A stretch of 7,074 bases of DNA from positions 1-7,074 of the forward strand of contig JACQRB010000024.1 in assembly GCA_016206685.1 (NCBI GenBank). Reading direction: 5' to 3'. Shown here piece after piece: positions 1 through 5,486 of this stretch. A program made the translations under genes and the position numbers. The notes below the pieces were generated by a model. That model ran no database searches. It had not been told where the DNA came from and was given only the letters and a program-made list of their open reading frames with translations. The stretch is from Candidatus Omnitrophota bacterium (GTDB lineage: Bacteria; Omnitrophota; Gorgyraeia; Aquiviventales; Aquiviventaceae). How positions within the stretch are numbered: position 1 is the stretch's first letter; each line of letters begins with the position of its first letter.

Positions 1-1193
1 AACCCCGCCTCATCCATCCCCCGCCGGCCCGCCCGTCCGGCCATCTGGGAGAGCTGGCGGCTGCGCAGCAGGTCGAAGCGTCCGCCGATGCGCTTCTTGA
101 GCGTGTCAATGACGACGCTGCGCGCCGGCATGTTGATGCCCAGCGCAAAGGTCTCCGTCGTGACGATGAATTTGATGAGCCGGCTGACGAAGCAGCGCTC
201 GATGACCTCCTTCATCGTGGGCAGCATCCCGGCGTGATGGTAGGCGACCCCGCGCTCGATCAGGCGGCTCAGCGCCTGGGCGCCGGGGTCGTCCGTGAGC
301 TGGTAGCGCGCGCACAGATCCGCAAACATCGCCTGCAGCTTGGCCCGCTCATCGTCCGTGATGAGCGGCGCGCCGGAGGCCTCCCACGCCAGGTCTTCGG
401 CGCGTCGGCGGCCGAAGGTGAAGAAGATGCACGGCAGCCGGTCCTGCAGCTTCAGGTGTTGGATGAGCGCGTCCAGCCGATTGGGGTGCACGTGCCAGCG
501 CTCCTGGTCTCGTCTGGAGGTCCGCCGGTGGCGGGCGCGGCCCCAGTCCTCCCGGCTGTGGTAGCCGGCATATTTCAGGTCCTGCTGGCTGGTGAGAAAT
601 TTGTTCTGGCATTGAAACCACACGTGCAGCGGCACCGGGCGCTTGGTTTCCACGACGACTTCGATGGGGCGCTCATGCACATCGCGGATCCAACTGGCGA
701 GCTGCTCCACGTTGGGGATCGTCGCGCTCAGGGCCAGCAGGTTGATGGAAGGCGGGGTGAACATGATCGCTTCCTCCCAGACCGTGCCGCGCTCCGGATC
801 GTCGAGATAGTGGATCTCATCAAAGATCACCCAGGCGCACGCCGCCAGGCGATCCGGATTCTCCAGAAGGGTGTTGCGGTAGATTTCGGTCGTCATGATG
901 AGGATGGGCGCGCGGGGGTTGAGCGTGACGTCACCCGTCATGATGCCGACGTGAGCGTCGCCTTCGCGCGAGGCGAAGTCGCGGAACTTCTGGTTGCTGA
1001 GGGCCTTGACGGGCGCGGTGTAGATCACTTGCTGGTGCGCCTGGCGCGTCGTGGCGATGCAGTAGTCGGCGATCACGGTCTTGCCGGCCCCGGTGGGCGC
1101 GGCGACGAACAGCGAGACCCCGCGGTCGATCGCGTCGATCGCCTGCCGCTGGAATGGATCGTAGGGAAACGGGTGAAGCGCGTTGGCCGTCAT
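1..1193 (-). CDS. Ski2-like (HelY/Mtr4-type) DEIH-box RNA helicase, partial (3' end outside window)
   Basis: Reading the minus strand from the ATG at 1193 gives 397 codons with no stop before base 1, so only the N-terminal helicase core is present. The motifs occur in superfamily 2 order: an F-x-x-F-Q Q-motif near residues 9-15, Walker A APTGAGKT (32-39), PVKALSNQK (61-69), TTEIYRN (101-107), DEIH (125-128), SAT (156-158), GVAYHHAGM (315-323), TTETFALGINMP (345-356) and QMAGRAGRRG (383-392). Both RecA-like domains are therefore covered. The DEIH box, the HHAGM block and the GINMPAR stretch fit the Ski2/Mtr4/HelY family, ATP-dependent 3'-5' RNA helicases linked to RNA turnover or ribosome biogenesis. 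The winged-helix and ratchet domains would lie beyond the window. A GGAG 8 nt upstream of the ATG (minus-strand sense, 1202-1205) supports this start. The gene is divergent from the FIST operon. The family is secure; the cellular role is inferred. Confidence 0.93.
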   Translation of the reverse strand, partial: MTANALHPFPYDPFQRQAIDAIDRGVSLFVAAPTGAGKTVIADYCIATTRQAHQQVIYTAPVKALSNQKFRDFASREGDAHVGIMTGDVTLNPRAPILIMTTEIYRNTLLENPDRLAACAWVIFDEIHYLDDPERGTVWEEAIMFTPPSINLLALSATIPNVEQLASWIRDVHERPIEVVVETKRPVPLHVWFQCQNKFLTSQQDLKYAGYHSREDWGRARHRRTSRRDQERWHVHPNRLDALIQHLKLQDRLPCIFFTFGRRRAEDLAWEASGAPLITDDERAKLQAMFADLCARYQLTDDPGAQALSRLIERGVAYHHAGMLPTMKEVIERCFVSRLIKFIVTTETFALGINMPARSVVIDTLKKRIGGRFDLLRSRQLSQMAGRAGRRGMDEAG

Positions 1194-1210
1194 GGGCAAC
1201 GCTCCATTGT

Positions 1211-1216
1211 ATAATA
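1211..1216 (-). promoter_or_regulatory. Candidate -10 element for the helicase gene
   Basis: On the minus strand this reads TATTAT, matching the sigma70 -10 consensus at five of six positions, in the gap directly upstream of the helicase. I see no convincing -35 at 16-18 bp spacing. The implied leader is only about 10 nt, barely enough to hold the GGAG at 1202-1205. It is a weak candidate supported mainly by position. Confidence 0.35.
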
Positions 1217-1226
1217 GCCGCCCCCT

Positions 1227-1261
1227 GTTCGTCAGAGTCTTGTGCAGCTCCCCCGACGAAC
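1227..1261. repeat. Spaced perfect inverted repeat in the divergent intergenic region
   Basis: GTTCGTC at 1227-1233 and GACGAAC at 1255-1261 are perfect 7-bp inverted arms separated by 21 bp. They lie between the candidate -10 of the helicase and the TTGACA of the FIST operon. This could be a regulator site bound on two faces of the helix, or a small hairpin in a leader transcript. A chance 7-bp pairing in GC-rich DNA is also possible. Confidence 0.4.
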
Positions 1262-1262
1262 G

Positions 1263-1291
1263 TTGACAAGCGCGTGTGTGGCCGGTAAGCT
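1263..1291 (+). promoter_or_regulatory. Candidate sigma70-type promoter for the FIST-apt-TlpA-thiO operon
   Basis: A perfect TTGACA (-35) at 1263-1268 is followed after 17 bp by TAAGCT at 1286-1291. The second hexamer keeps the T, A and final T of the -10 consensus but is otherwise poor. The predicted transcript start near 1298 lies about 5 nt before the ATG at 1303, which would make the message almost leaderless. That agrees with the lack of a Shine-Dalgarno sequence there. Spacing and position favour it; the weak -10 keeps confidence moderate. Confidence 0.45.
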
Positions 1292-1302
1292 TAAGAGCCC
1301 CT

Positions 1303-2502
1303 ATGCAATTCACCTCCGCGATCAGCGATGCCGTCCAGCTCCTCCCGGCCGTCAGGGAGGTCTGCCAGTCCGTCTTGAAGCAGTTGGCCGGCGCGCCGTG
1401 TCATCTGGCGTGCCTGTTCGCCTCGCCGAGCTACCGCGCGCACTGGCCGGAGGCGCTCGCCCTGCTCCATGAGCAGCTCAAGCCGACCGTGCTGATCGGC
1501 TGCAGCGGCAGCGGGGTGATCGGCGGCGAGCGCGAGTGCGAATCCGTTCCCGCTCTGTCCCTCGTCGCGGCGCAGCTGCCGGACGTGCGGCTGCATCCCT
1601 TCGCCGTCACCCCGCAGGAACTGGAACAGGCCCAGGCCGGGGGATTCTGGGTGGACAAGGTGGGCTCGGTCCCCAGCGCGCAGCCGATCTTTATCCTGTG
1701 CGCCGACCCCTATACCTGCGAGCCGTCCCACCTGCTGGCGCAACTGAACGCGACGTATCCGAAATGCCCGGTGATCGGAGGGCTGGCCAGCGGCGGCACC
1801 AGACCGGGGCAGCACGTGTTGGTGCTCAACAGCGAGCTCTTGCAGGAAGGGGCGGTGGGGGTGGCGATGAGTGGCAACGTGACGATCGACACCATCGTCG
1901 CGCCCGGCTGCCGTCCCATCGGCCGCCCCGTCATCATCACCAAAGCGGAAGACACCATCATCTGGGAGCTGGGCGGGCGTCCCGCGCTGGAGGTGTTGCG
2001 GGAGGTGCTCATGGCTCTGCCGCAGGCGGACCAGGCCCTGGCCCAGCGCGCGATTTTTGTGGGGTTGGTCATTGATGAGATGAAGGCGCGCTTTGCCTCC
2101 GGGGATTTTCTCATCCGCCAGGTGACGGGGATCGACCCGCCCAGCGGGGCCATCGCCATCGCCGAGCACGTCGCCCTGGGCCAGACGGTGCAGTTTCATC
2201 TGCTGGATCCGGGCTCGGCGAGGGAAGAGCTGCATCGCCGGTTGAGCGAGTGCAATCCGACGTTTCAGGCCGCCCCGCCGGCCGGCGCGTTGGTGTTCAA
2301 TTGCACCGGACGCGGGAAATCGTTCTACGGGGTGGCCAACCACGATATGCGCCTCATCCGGATGGTGGGCGGGAAGCTGCCGGTGGGGGGCTTCTTCTGC
2401 AACGGGGAGATCGGCCCGATCGGCGGGGTGAATTTCCTGCATGGGTATACCGCCAGCGTGGGGCTCTTTCGTCCCTCGTCCAACGACGTGGTGGGGGGAT
2501 GA
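1303..2502 (+). CDS. FIST N- and C-domain protein (putative small-ligand sensor)
   Basis: This encodes 399 residues with the two-part FIST layout. The N-terminal FIST domain spans roughly residues 5-200, with the family-like GCSGSGVIGGERECE block at 66-80 and a second glycine-rich CPVIGGLASGG block at 155-165. The FIST_C domain occupies roughly 220-390. Its end carries the characteristic NCTGRG (333-338), GGFFCNGEIGPIGG (362-375) and NFLHGYTAS (377-385) stretches. FIST domains are predicted sensors of small ligands such as amino acids and are often fused to or encoded near signalling proteins. Here the protein stands alone, with no output domain, signal peptide or membrane segment. I chose ATG 1303 over an in-frame GTG at 1276 because MQFTSAISDA matches the usual start of the family and the promoter lies across the earlier codon. 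The gene overlaps apt by ATGA. Ligand and function are unknown. Confidence 0.9.
   Translation: MQFTSAISDAVQLLPAVREVCQSVLKQLAGAPCHLACLFASPSYRAHWPEALALLHEQLKPTVLIGCSGSGVIGGERECESVPALSLVAAQLPDVRLHPFAVTPQELEQAQAGGFWVDKVGSVPSAQPIFILCADPYTCEPSHLLAQLNATYPKCPVIGGLASGGTRPGQHVLVLNSELLQEGAVGVAMSGNVTIDTIVAPGCRPIGRPVIITKAEDTIIWELGGRPALEVLREVLMALPQADQALAQRAIFVGLVIDEMKARFASGDFLIRQVTGIDPPSGAIAIAEHVALGQTVQFHLLDPGSAREELHRRLSECNPTFQAAPPAGALVFNCTGRGKSFYGVANHDMRLIRMVGGKLPVGGFFCNGEIGPIGGVNFLHGYTASVGLFRPSSNDVVGG
2490..2502 (+). other. FIST/apt translational-coupling junction (GGTGGGGGGATGA)
   Basis: The ATG of apt at 2499 overlaps the TGA of the FIST gene as ATGA, preceded by six G residues. The G-run touches the start codon, too close for a standard Shine-Dalgarno, so translation probably couples through termination and re-initiation. 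The same 13 nt, in the same reading phase (encoding V-G-G-stop), occur at the TlpA/thiO junction, 3785-3797. Confidence 0.7.
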
Positions 2503-3041
2503 GGCTGCCCATCGCGGCCGTTGATCAGGACACGCTCAAGCGCTACATCCGGGACATTCCGGATTTTCCCAAACCCGGCATCCTGTTTCGGGATATCACC
2601 CCGCTCCTCCAGAACGGGCCGGCCTTGCGCAGCGTGCTTGATCAGTTTCAGGCCCGCTACACCGACCAGCGGATCGAGGCGGTGGTGGCGGTCGAATCCC
2701 GCGGGCTGATCTTTGGCGCGCCGCTGGCGGACCGGCTGGGCGCCGGGCTGATCCTCGTGCGCAAAGCCGGCAAGCTTCCGGCGAAAACCATTCGGGCGAC
2801 GTACGCGCTGGAGTATGGCGAGGGGACGCTGGAGGTGCATGCCGACAGCCTCTCCTCCGGCAAGCGGGTCGTGCTGATTGACGATTTGCTGGCGACCGGC
2901 GGCACGATGGAGGCGGTCGTGAAGCTCATGGAGCACTTCCGCGTCGAGATCATCGAGGTCGCGTTTCTCGTCGAGCTCGCCGCGCTGGGCGGCCGGGCCA
3001 GGCTGCAGCAACATCCGGTCTTTTCCCTCGTGCAGTACTGA
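2499..3041 (+). CDS. apt: Adenine phosphoribosyltransferase
   Basis: The 180-residue product has the normal length of bacterial Apt. This cytoplasmic purine salvage enzyme joins adenine and PRPP to make AMP and pyrophosphate. The N-terminal block YIRDIPDFPKPGILFRDITPLL (16-37) is typical of the family. VAVESRGLIFGAPLA (63-77) and RKAGKLP (88-94) match the substrate-binding loops, and YALEYG (102-107) lies in the flexible catalytic loop region. The PRPP-binding signature VVLIDDLLATGGT at 124-136 has the two adjacent aspartates. All key residues appear intact. The start ATG at 2499 overlaps the FIST stop codon, and the residues that follow match the family at once, so longer upstream readings of this frame are spurious. 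A large inverted repeat begins 25 nt after its stop codon. Confidence 0.97.
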   Translation: MRLPIAAVDQDTLKRYIRDIPDFPKPGILFRDITPLLQNGPALRSVLDQFQARYTDQRIEAVVAVESRGLIFGAPLADRLGAGLILVRKAGKLPAKTIRATYALEYGEGTLEVHADSLSSGKRVVLIDDLLATGGTMEAVVKLMEHFRVEIIEVAFLVELAALGGRARLQQHPVFSLVQY

Positions 3042-3044
3042 CCG

Positions 3045-3797
3045 ATGGGGCGGGCGGTATTGGCAGGGCTTCGCTCGCCGCTCAGCGAATTTTTCTGCGC
3101 CATGCGTCATCGGGAGCTCGAAAAATTCGGAATTCGCGGCTCTGCGAAGCCGCCGCCCTCCGCCCGCAGGCTCCTGTTCCTCTCCGGGGTTCTCTTGATG
3201 CCCATTCCGCCGGTGGCGGCGGAGCGGGTGCGGCTCAGGGACGGGACGGAGTTTTCCGCCGAGGTGCTCGAGCGGGACGCCGAGCACGTGATGCTCGCCG
3301 TGCCCCGCGGGCAGGTGGACGCGGTTGACGGCGAGCCGCTTCCTGCGCCGGTGGCTGCCGGCACGAAAGCCCAGGCGTTTGCCGCCCTCGACCTGAGCGG
3401 CGTCACGCACGCCGTGCCGGATCCCTCCTGGGCCGCGACGCTGGTGCAGTTCTGGGCGACGTGGTGCCCGCACTGCCGGGCGGATCTGCCGTTGCTCACC
3501 CAGTGGTCGTCCCGCTATGGCGACCGGGGCCTTCGGATCGTCTCGGTCAGCGTGGACAAAGACCTCAAAGCGCTGCGCGGCTTCGTGCGCGCTCACCGGA
3601 TTCCCTATCCCGTCGTTGCGCTCTACGACCAGCCCGACGGCGGTTCGCTCACGTTGCCGGAGCGCTATGAGATGCGCGGTGTGCCGGCCTACTACGTGAT
3701 CGACGCGCAGGGGGTCATCGCGCAGACGGTGTCCGGCTCGATCAGCGAATCGGGGGCGGATGTGGAGGGAACCCTCAAGCGCCTGGTGGGGGGATGA
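3045..3797 (+). CDS. Exported TlpA/ResA-like thioredoxin-fold protein with small N-terminal beta domain; start uncertain
   Basis: The longest reading is 250 residues. A signal-peptide-like stretch follows an Arg-Arg pair: a hydrophobic core at about residues 43-57 ending in V-A-A before E60, so the mature protein probably works outside the cytoplasm (whether the leader is cleaved or acts as an anchor is unclear). Residues 60-95 form a short segment rich in predicted beta strand, beginning ERVRLRDGTEFSAEVLERD, that resembles small SH3-like modules. The thioredoxin fold follows from about 105. It carries QFWATWCPHC (135-144) with redox cysteines C141 and C144, SVSVDKD (167-173), and the cis-proline site GVPAYYVID (212-220). 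The WCPHC type fits TlpA/ResA-like thiol-disulfide proteins. The start is doubtful: ATG 3045 is 3 nt after the apt stop, ATG 3102 lies in the loop of an 85-nt hairpin, and neither has a Shine-Dalgarno sequence. The first 30-40 residues may be translated repeat DNA. It overlaps thiO by ATGA. Confidence 0.85.
   Translation: MGRAVLAGLRSPLSEFFCAMRHRELEKFGIRGSAKPPPSARRLLFLSGVLLMPIPPVAAERVRLRDGTEFSAEVLERDAEHVMLAVPRGQVDAVDGEPLPAPVAAGTKAQAFAALDLSGVTHAVPDPSWAATLVQFWATWCPHCRADLPLLTQWSSRYGDRGLRIVSVSVDKDLKALRGFVRAHRIPYPVVALYDQPDGGSLTLPERYEMRGVPAYYVIDAQGVIAQTVSGSISESGADVEGTLKRLVGG
3067..3151. repeat. 85-nt imperfect inverted repeat (REP- or MITE-like hairpin)
   Basis: Three blocks pair in nested order: GGCTTCGC (3067-3074) with GCGAAGCC (3144-3151), GCCGC (3077-3081) with GCGGC (3136-3140), and CGAATTTTTC (3086-3095) with GAAAAATTCG (3120-3129). 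This gives 23 paired positions with small internal loops and a 24-nt apical loop. The AT-rich inner arm stands out against the GC-rich surroundings. It starts 25 nt after the apt stop and lies inside the longest reading of the TlpA gene. No second copy is seen in this window. It could be a dispersed palindromic repeat, an mRNA-stabilising or attenuating hairpin, or both. No T-run follows, so it is not a standard terminator. Confidence 0.75.
3785..3797 (+). other. TlpA/thiO translational-coupling junction (GGTGGGGGGATGA)
   Basis: The thiO ATG (3794) overlaps the TGA of the thioredoxin gene. The 13 nt are identical, also in reading phase, to the FIST/apt junction at 2490-2502. As there, the G-run directly abuts the start codon, which points to coupled re-initiation rather than independent ribosome loading. 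Confidence 0.7.
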
Positions 3798-4906
3798 CTC
3801 GCTACGACGTGGCGGTGCTGGGAGGCGGCATCATCGGCGCCTCGCTGGCCGAGGAGCTCACTCGGCGCGGAGGGCGCGTCTGCCTCATTGAGCGCAACAC
3901 CATCGGCTGCGAAGCCTCCAACGCCGCCGCGGGCATCCTCTCGGCTCAGAGCGACCTGGAACAACCCGACGCGTTCTTTGAATTCTGCCAGGCGTCCATG
4001 CAGTTGTATCCGACGTGGGTTGCGCATCTGGAACGCGTGGCGCGCCGTCCCATCGGCTATCATGTGGACGGCATCTTGCATCTGGCGCTCACCCCGTCGG
4101 GGGTGCGCCAGATGGAAGTCCGTCGGCGGTGGCAGCGCCGGCTGGGGTATCGGGTGGAGCGGTGGTCCGCGCAGGAAGTTCGCCGTCGAGAACCGAACGT
4201 CGGCAACCAGGTGAAAGCCGGCTTTTTCTTTCCGGATGAAGCGCAGCTGGACAACGTCGCGCTGATGGAGGCGCTGGCCGTCGCCTGCCGCCGCGCGGGT
4301 GTCGCGGTGTGGGAGCAGACGATGGTCCGCCGTCTGCTCGTCCGTCGCGGGATGGCGGCCGGGGTCCAGACGAGCCGAGGCGCGTGTCAGGCGGACGTGG
4401 TGGTGAACTGCCTGGGGAGCTGGGCCTCCCTCGGCGGCTCGCGCATCCGTCTGCCGCGCATCGTGCCTGCGAAAGGGCAGATGCTTGCCTTTGAAGCGCC
4501 GAAGCGTTTCCTCCGCCACGTCGTCATGTCGGAAGCCGGCTACGCGGTCCAGCGCAGGGACGGCACGCTCATCGCCGGCTCCACCGTGGAGTTTGTCGGA
4601 TTCGATAAGCGCGTCACGATGGAGGGCCTGCACACGATCGTCTCAGGTTTCACGCGCATGTTCCGTCGCGAGGCGCTGGAGGCGTGCGCCTTTCGCGAAT
4701 CGTGGGTGGGCCTGCGGCCCTGCGGCCCGGACCGCCTGCCCGTGTTGGGCCCGACGCGCCTGCCGGGGTTGCACGCCGCCATCGGGCATTTCCGTCATGG
4801 GATCCTGCTTGCTCCCATGACCGCCAAAGTGATGGCGGAACTGATCCTCGATGGTCGCTCCTCGTTCGATCTGGGCCCCTTTTCCATCAAGCGGTTCTCG
4901 AAGTAG
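3794..4906 (+). CDS. thiO: Glycine oxidase ThiO-type FAD-dependent oxidoreductase (DAO family)
   Basis: The 370-residue product begins with a Rossmann FAD-binding segment, YDVAVLGGGIIGASLAEEL (4-22; GGGIIG at 10-15), then IERNTIGCEASNAAAGILS (32-50), where the ASNAAAG turn is typical of ThiO. Further family marks are VPAKGQ (224-229), SWVGLRPCGPDRLPVLGP (303-320) and GHFRHGILLAP (331-341); R308 in GLRP is the likely substrate-carboxylate arginine. ThiO oxidises glycine with O2 to iminoacetate and H2O2, supplying the thiazole moiety of thiamine in the cytoplasm. Length matches the family, and there is no signal peptide or membrane segment. The start is fixed by the ATGA overlap with the upstream gene. 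No other thiamine genes are in the window. A related D-amino acid oxidase or other DAO-family amine oxidase remains possible, so the family is secure and the exact substrate less so. Confidence 0.87.
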   Translation: MTRYDVAVLGGGIIGASLAEELTRRGGRVCLIERNTIGCEASNAAAGILSAQSDLEQPDAFFEFCQASMQLYPTWVAHLERVARRPIGYHVDGILHLALTPSGVRQMEVRRRWQRRLGYRVERWSAQEVRRREPNVGNQVKAGFFFPDEAQLDNVALMEALAVACRRAGVAVWEQTMVRRLLVRRGMAAGVQTSRGACQADVVVNCLGSWASLGGSRIRLPRIVPAKGQMLAFEAPKRFLRHVVMSEAGYAVQRRDGTLIAGSTVEFVGFDKRVTMEGLHTIVSGFTRMFRREALEACAFRESWVGLRPCGPDRLPVLGPTRLPGLHAAIGHFRHGILLAPMTAKVMAELILDGRSSFDLGPFSIKRFSK

Positions 4907-4931
4907 GGAAGCGCTTGCTTTTCCGCCTCGA

Positions 4932-4955
4932 ATACTTGACAACTTAGTCGTGTTT
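4932..4955 (+). promoter_or_regulatory. Candidate Rrf2/IscR-type operator overlapping the -35 element
   Basis: The core GACAACTTAGTC (4938-4949) resembles the palindromic heart of IscR type 1 sites (GACTR, a short AT-rich centre, YAGTC), with one substitution and a centre one base shorter. The flanks ATACTT and GTGTTT also partly follow the known flanks. It covers the TTGACA of the promoter in front of an Rrf2-family regulator gene, the expected arrangement for autorepression. The match comes from remembered consensus, not from a search. Confidence 0.55.
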
Positions 4956-4964
4956 CTGTATCCT
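4936..4964 (+). promoter_or_regulatory. Sigma70-type promoter of the Rrf2-sufC-sufB operon
   Basis: A perfect TTGACA at 4936-4941 and TATCCT at 4959-4964 (four of six, including the key T, A and last T) are separated by the ideal 17 bp. The predicted transcript start near 4971 leaves a leader of about 27 nt before the Rrf2 ATG at 4998. The element lies in the only gap of the plus-strand gene run after 1303, which supports a separate transcription unit for the suf genes. Confidence 0.75.
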
Positions 4965-4997
4965 AGTAGGTGGTGAGCGAGCGAAACGAGTCGAACC

Positions 4998-5474
4998 ATG
5001 AAGATCTCAGCTCAGGAAGAATACGGATTGCGCTGCCTGCTGGAGCTGGCGCGCGCGCGCGACGGCCAGGTGATGACGGTCAGAGAGATCGCCGGGAAGG
5101 AGGCGCTCTCGAGCGCCTACGTCGAGAAGCTGCTGCGCCTGCTGGCGAAGGCCGGCCTGGTGCACAGCCTGCGCGGTCTCAAGGGCGGCTATGTCCTCAA
5201 CCGCGCGCCCAGCCAGGTCACGCTGGGCGAAGTGGTGCGCGCCATCGGGCAGGTGCCGACGACCGACCATATCTGCACGCAATTTACCGGGATGCAGGCG
5301 GAGTGCGTCCACTTTTCCAACTGTGGGATCCGGTCGGTGTGGTCGGGACTGACCAACTACATCCAGAACTTCCTGGACCACGCGACGCTGGAGAGTCTCC
5401 TGGGCGATGAATACGCGGTGTCCAACCGCCTCGCCCACGGACTGCGCCAGGCCCACGACCCAACCAGGCGATAG
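4998..5474 (+). CDS. Rrf2-family (IscR-like) Fe-S responsive transcriptional regulator
   Basis: The 158-residue protein starts MKISAQEEYGLRCLLELA, the standard Rrf2 opening. Helix-turn-helix segment TVREIAGKEALSSAYVEKLLRLLAKAGLV (27-55) and wing GLKGGYVLNRAPSQVTLGEVVRAIG (60-84) follow. Three cysteines, C93, C103 and C109 (spacing C-x9-C-x5-C), sit where IscR and NsrR bind their cluster, so it probably binds an Fe-S cluster. Spacing differs from the E. coli IscR pattern (C92, C98, C104). Because sufC and sufB follow at once, the likely job is to repress the suf operon when clusters are plentiful. An IscR-like site lies over its own promoter. No strong Shine-Dalgarno precedes the ATG; the start is chosen from the conserved N-terminus. 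NsrR-like NO sensing is an alternative, but the context favours Fe-S homeostasis. Confidence 0.92.
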   Translation: MKISAQEEYGLRCLLELARARDGQVMTVREIAGKEALSSAYVEKLLRLLAKAGLVHSLRGLKGGYVLNRAPSQVTLGEVVRAIGQVPTTDHICTQFTGMQAECVHFSNCGIRSVWSGLTNYIQNFLDHATLESLLGDEYAVSNRLAHGLRQAHDPTRR

Positions 5475-5486
5475 AAAGAGTCGGCG

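Noticed and set aside
234..1214. A 326-codon plus-strand frame opposite the helicase
   Set aside because: The minus strand reads a full ordered set of SF2 helicase motifs over the same bases; the plus frame is a shadow.
1276..1302. GTG 1276 as an earlier start of the FIST gene
   Set aside because: It would add nine residues not typical of the family and would lie within the candidate promoter spacer; ATG 1303 gives the usual family N-terminus.
1291..2442. Long minus-strand open frame opposite the FIST gene
   Set aside because: The plus strand encodes clear FIST motifs. The antisense frame has no recognisable motif and is a by-product of GC-rich codon usage.
2325..3596. A 423-codon minus-strand open frame across apt and the TlpA-like gene
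   Set aside because: It lies opposite two recognised plus-strand genes. Its translation is rich in Arg, His, Pro and Gly without domain motifs, typical of a shadow frame.
4907..4924. Possible intrinsic terminator after thiO
   Set aside because: GGAA and TTCC can pair around GCGCTTGC, but the stem is short and imperfect and there is no T-run after it.
5049..5059. Short (GC)n run inside the Rrf2 gene, a possible phase-variation tract
   Set aside because: There are only about five dinucleotide units, encoding an ordinary Ala-Arg stretch in a GC-rich gene; too short to argue for slippage control.
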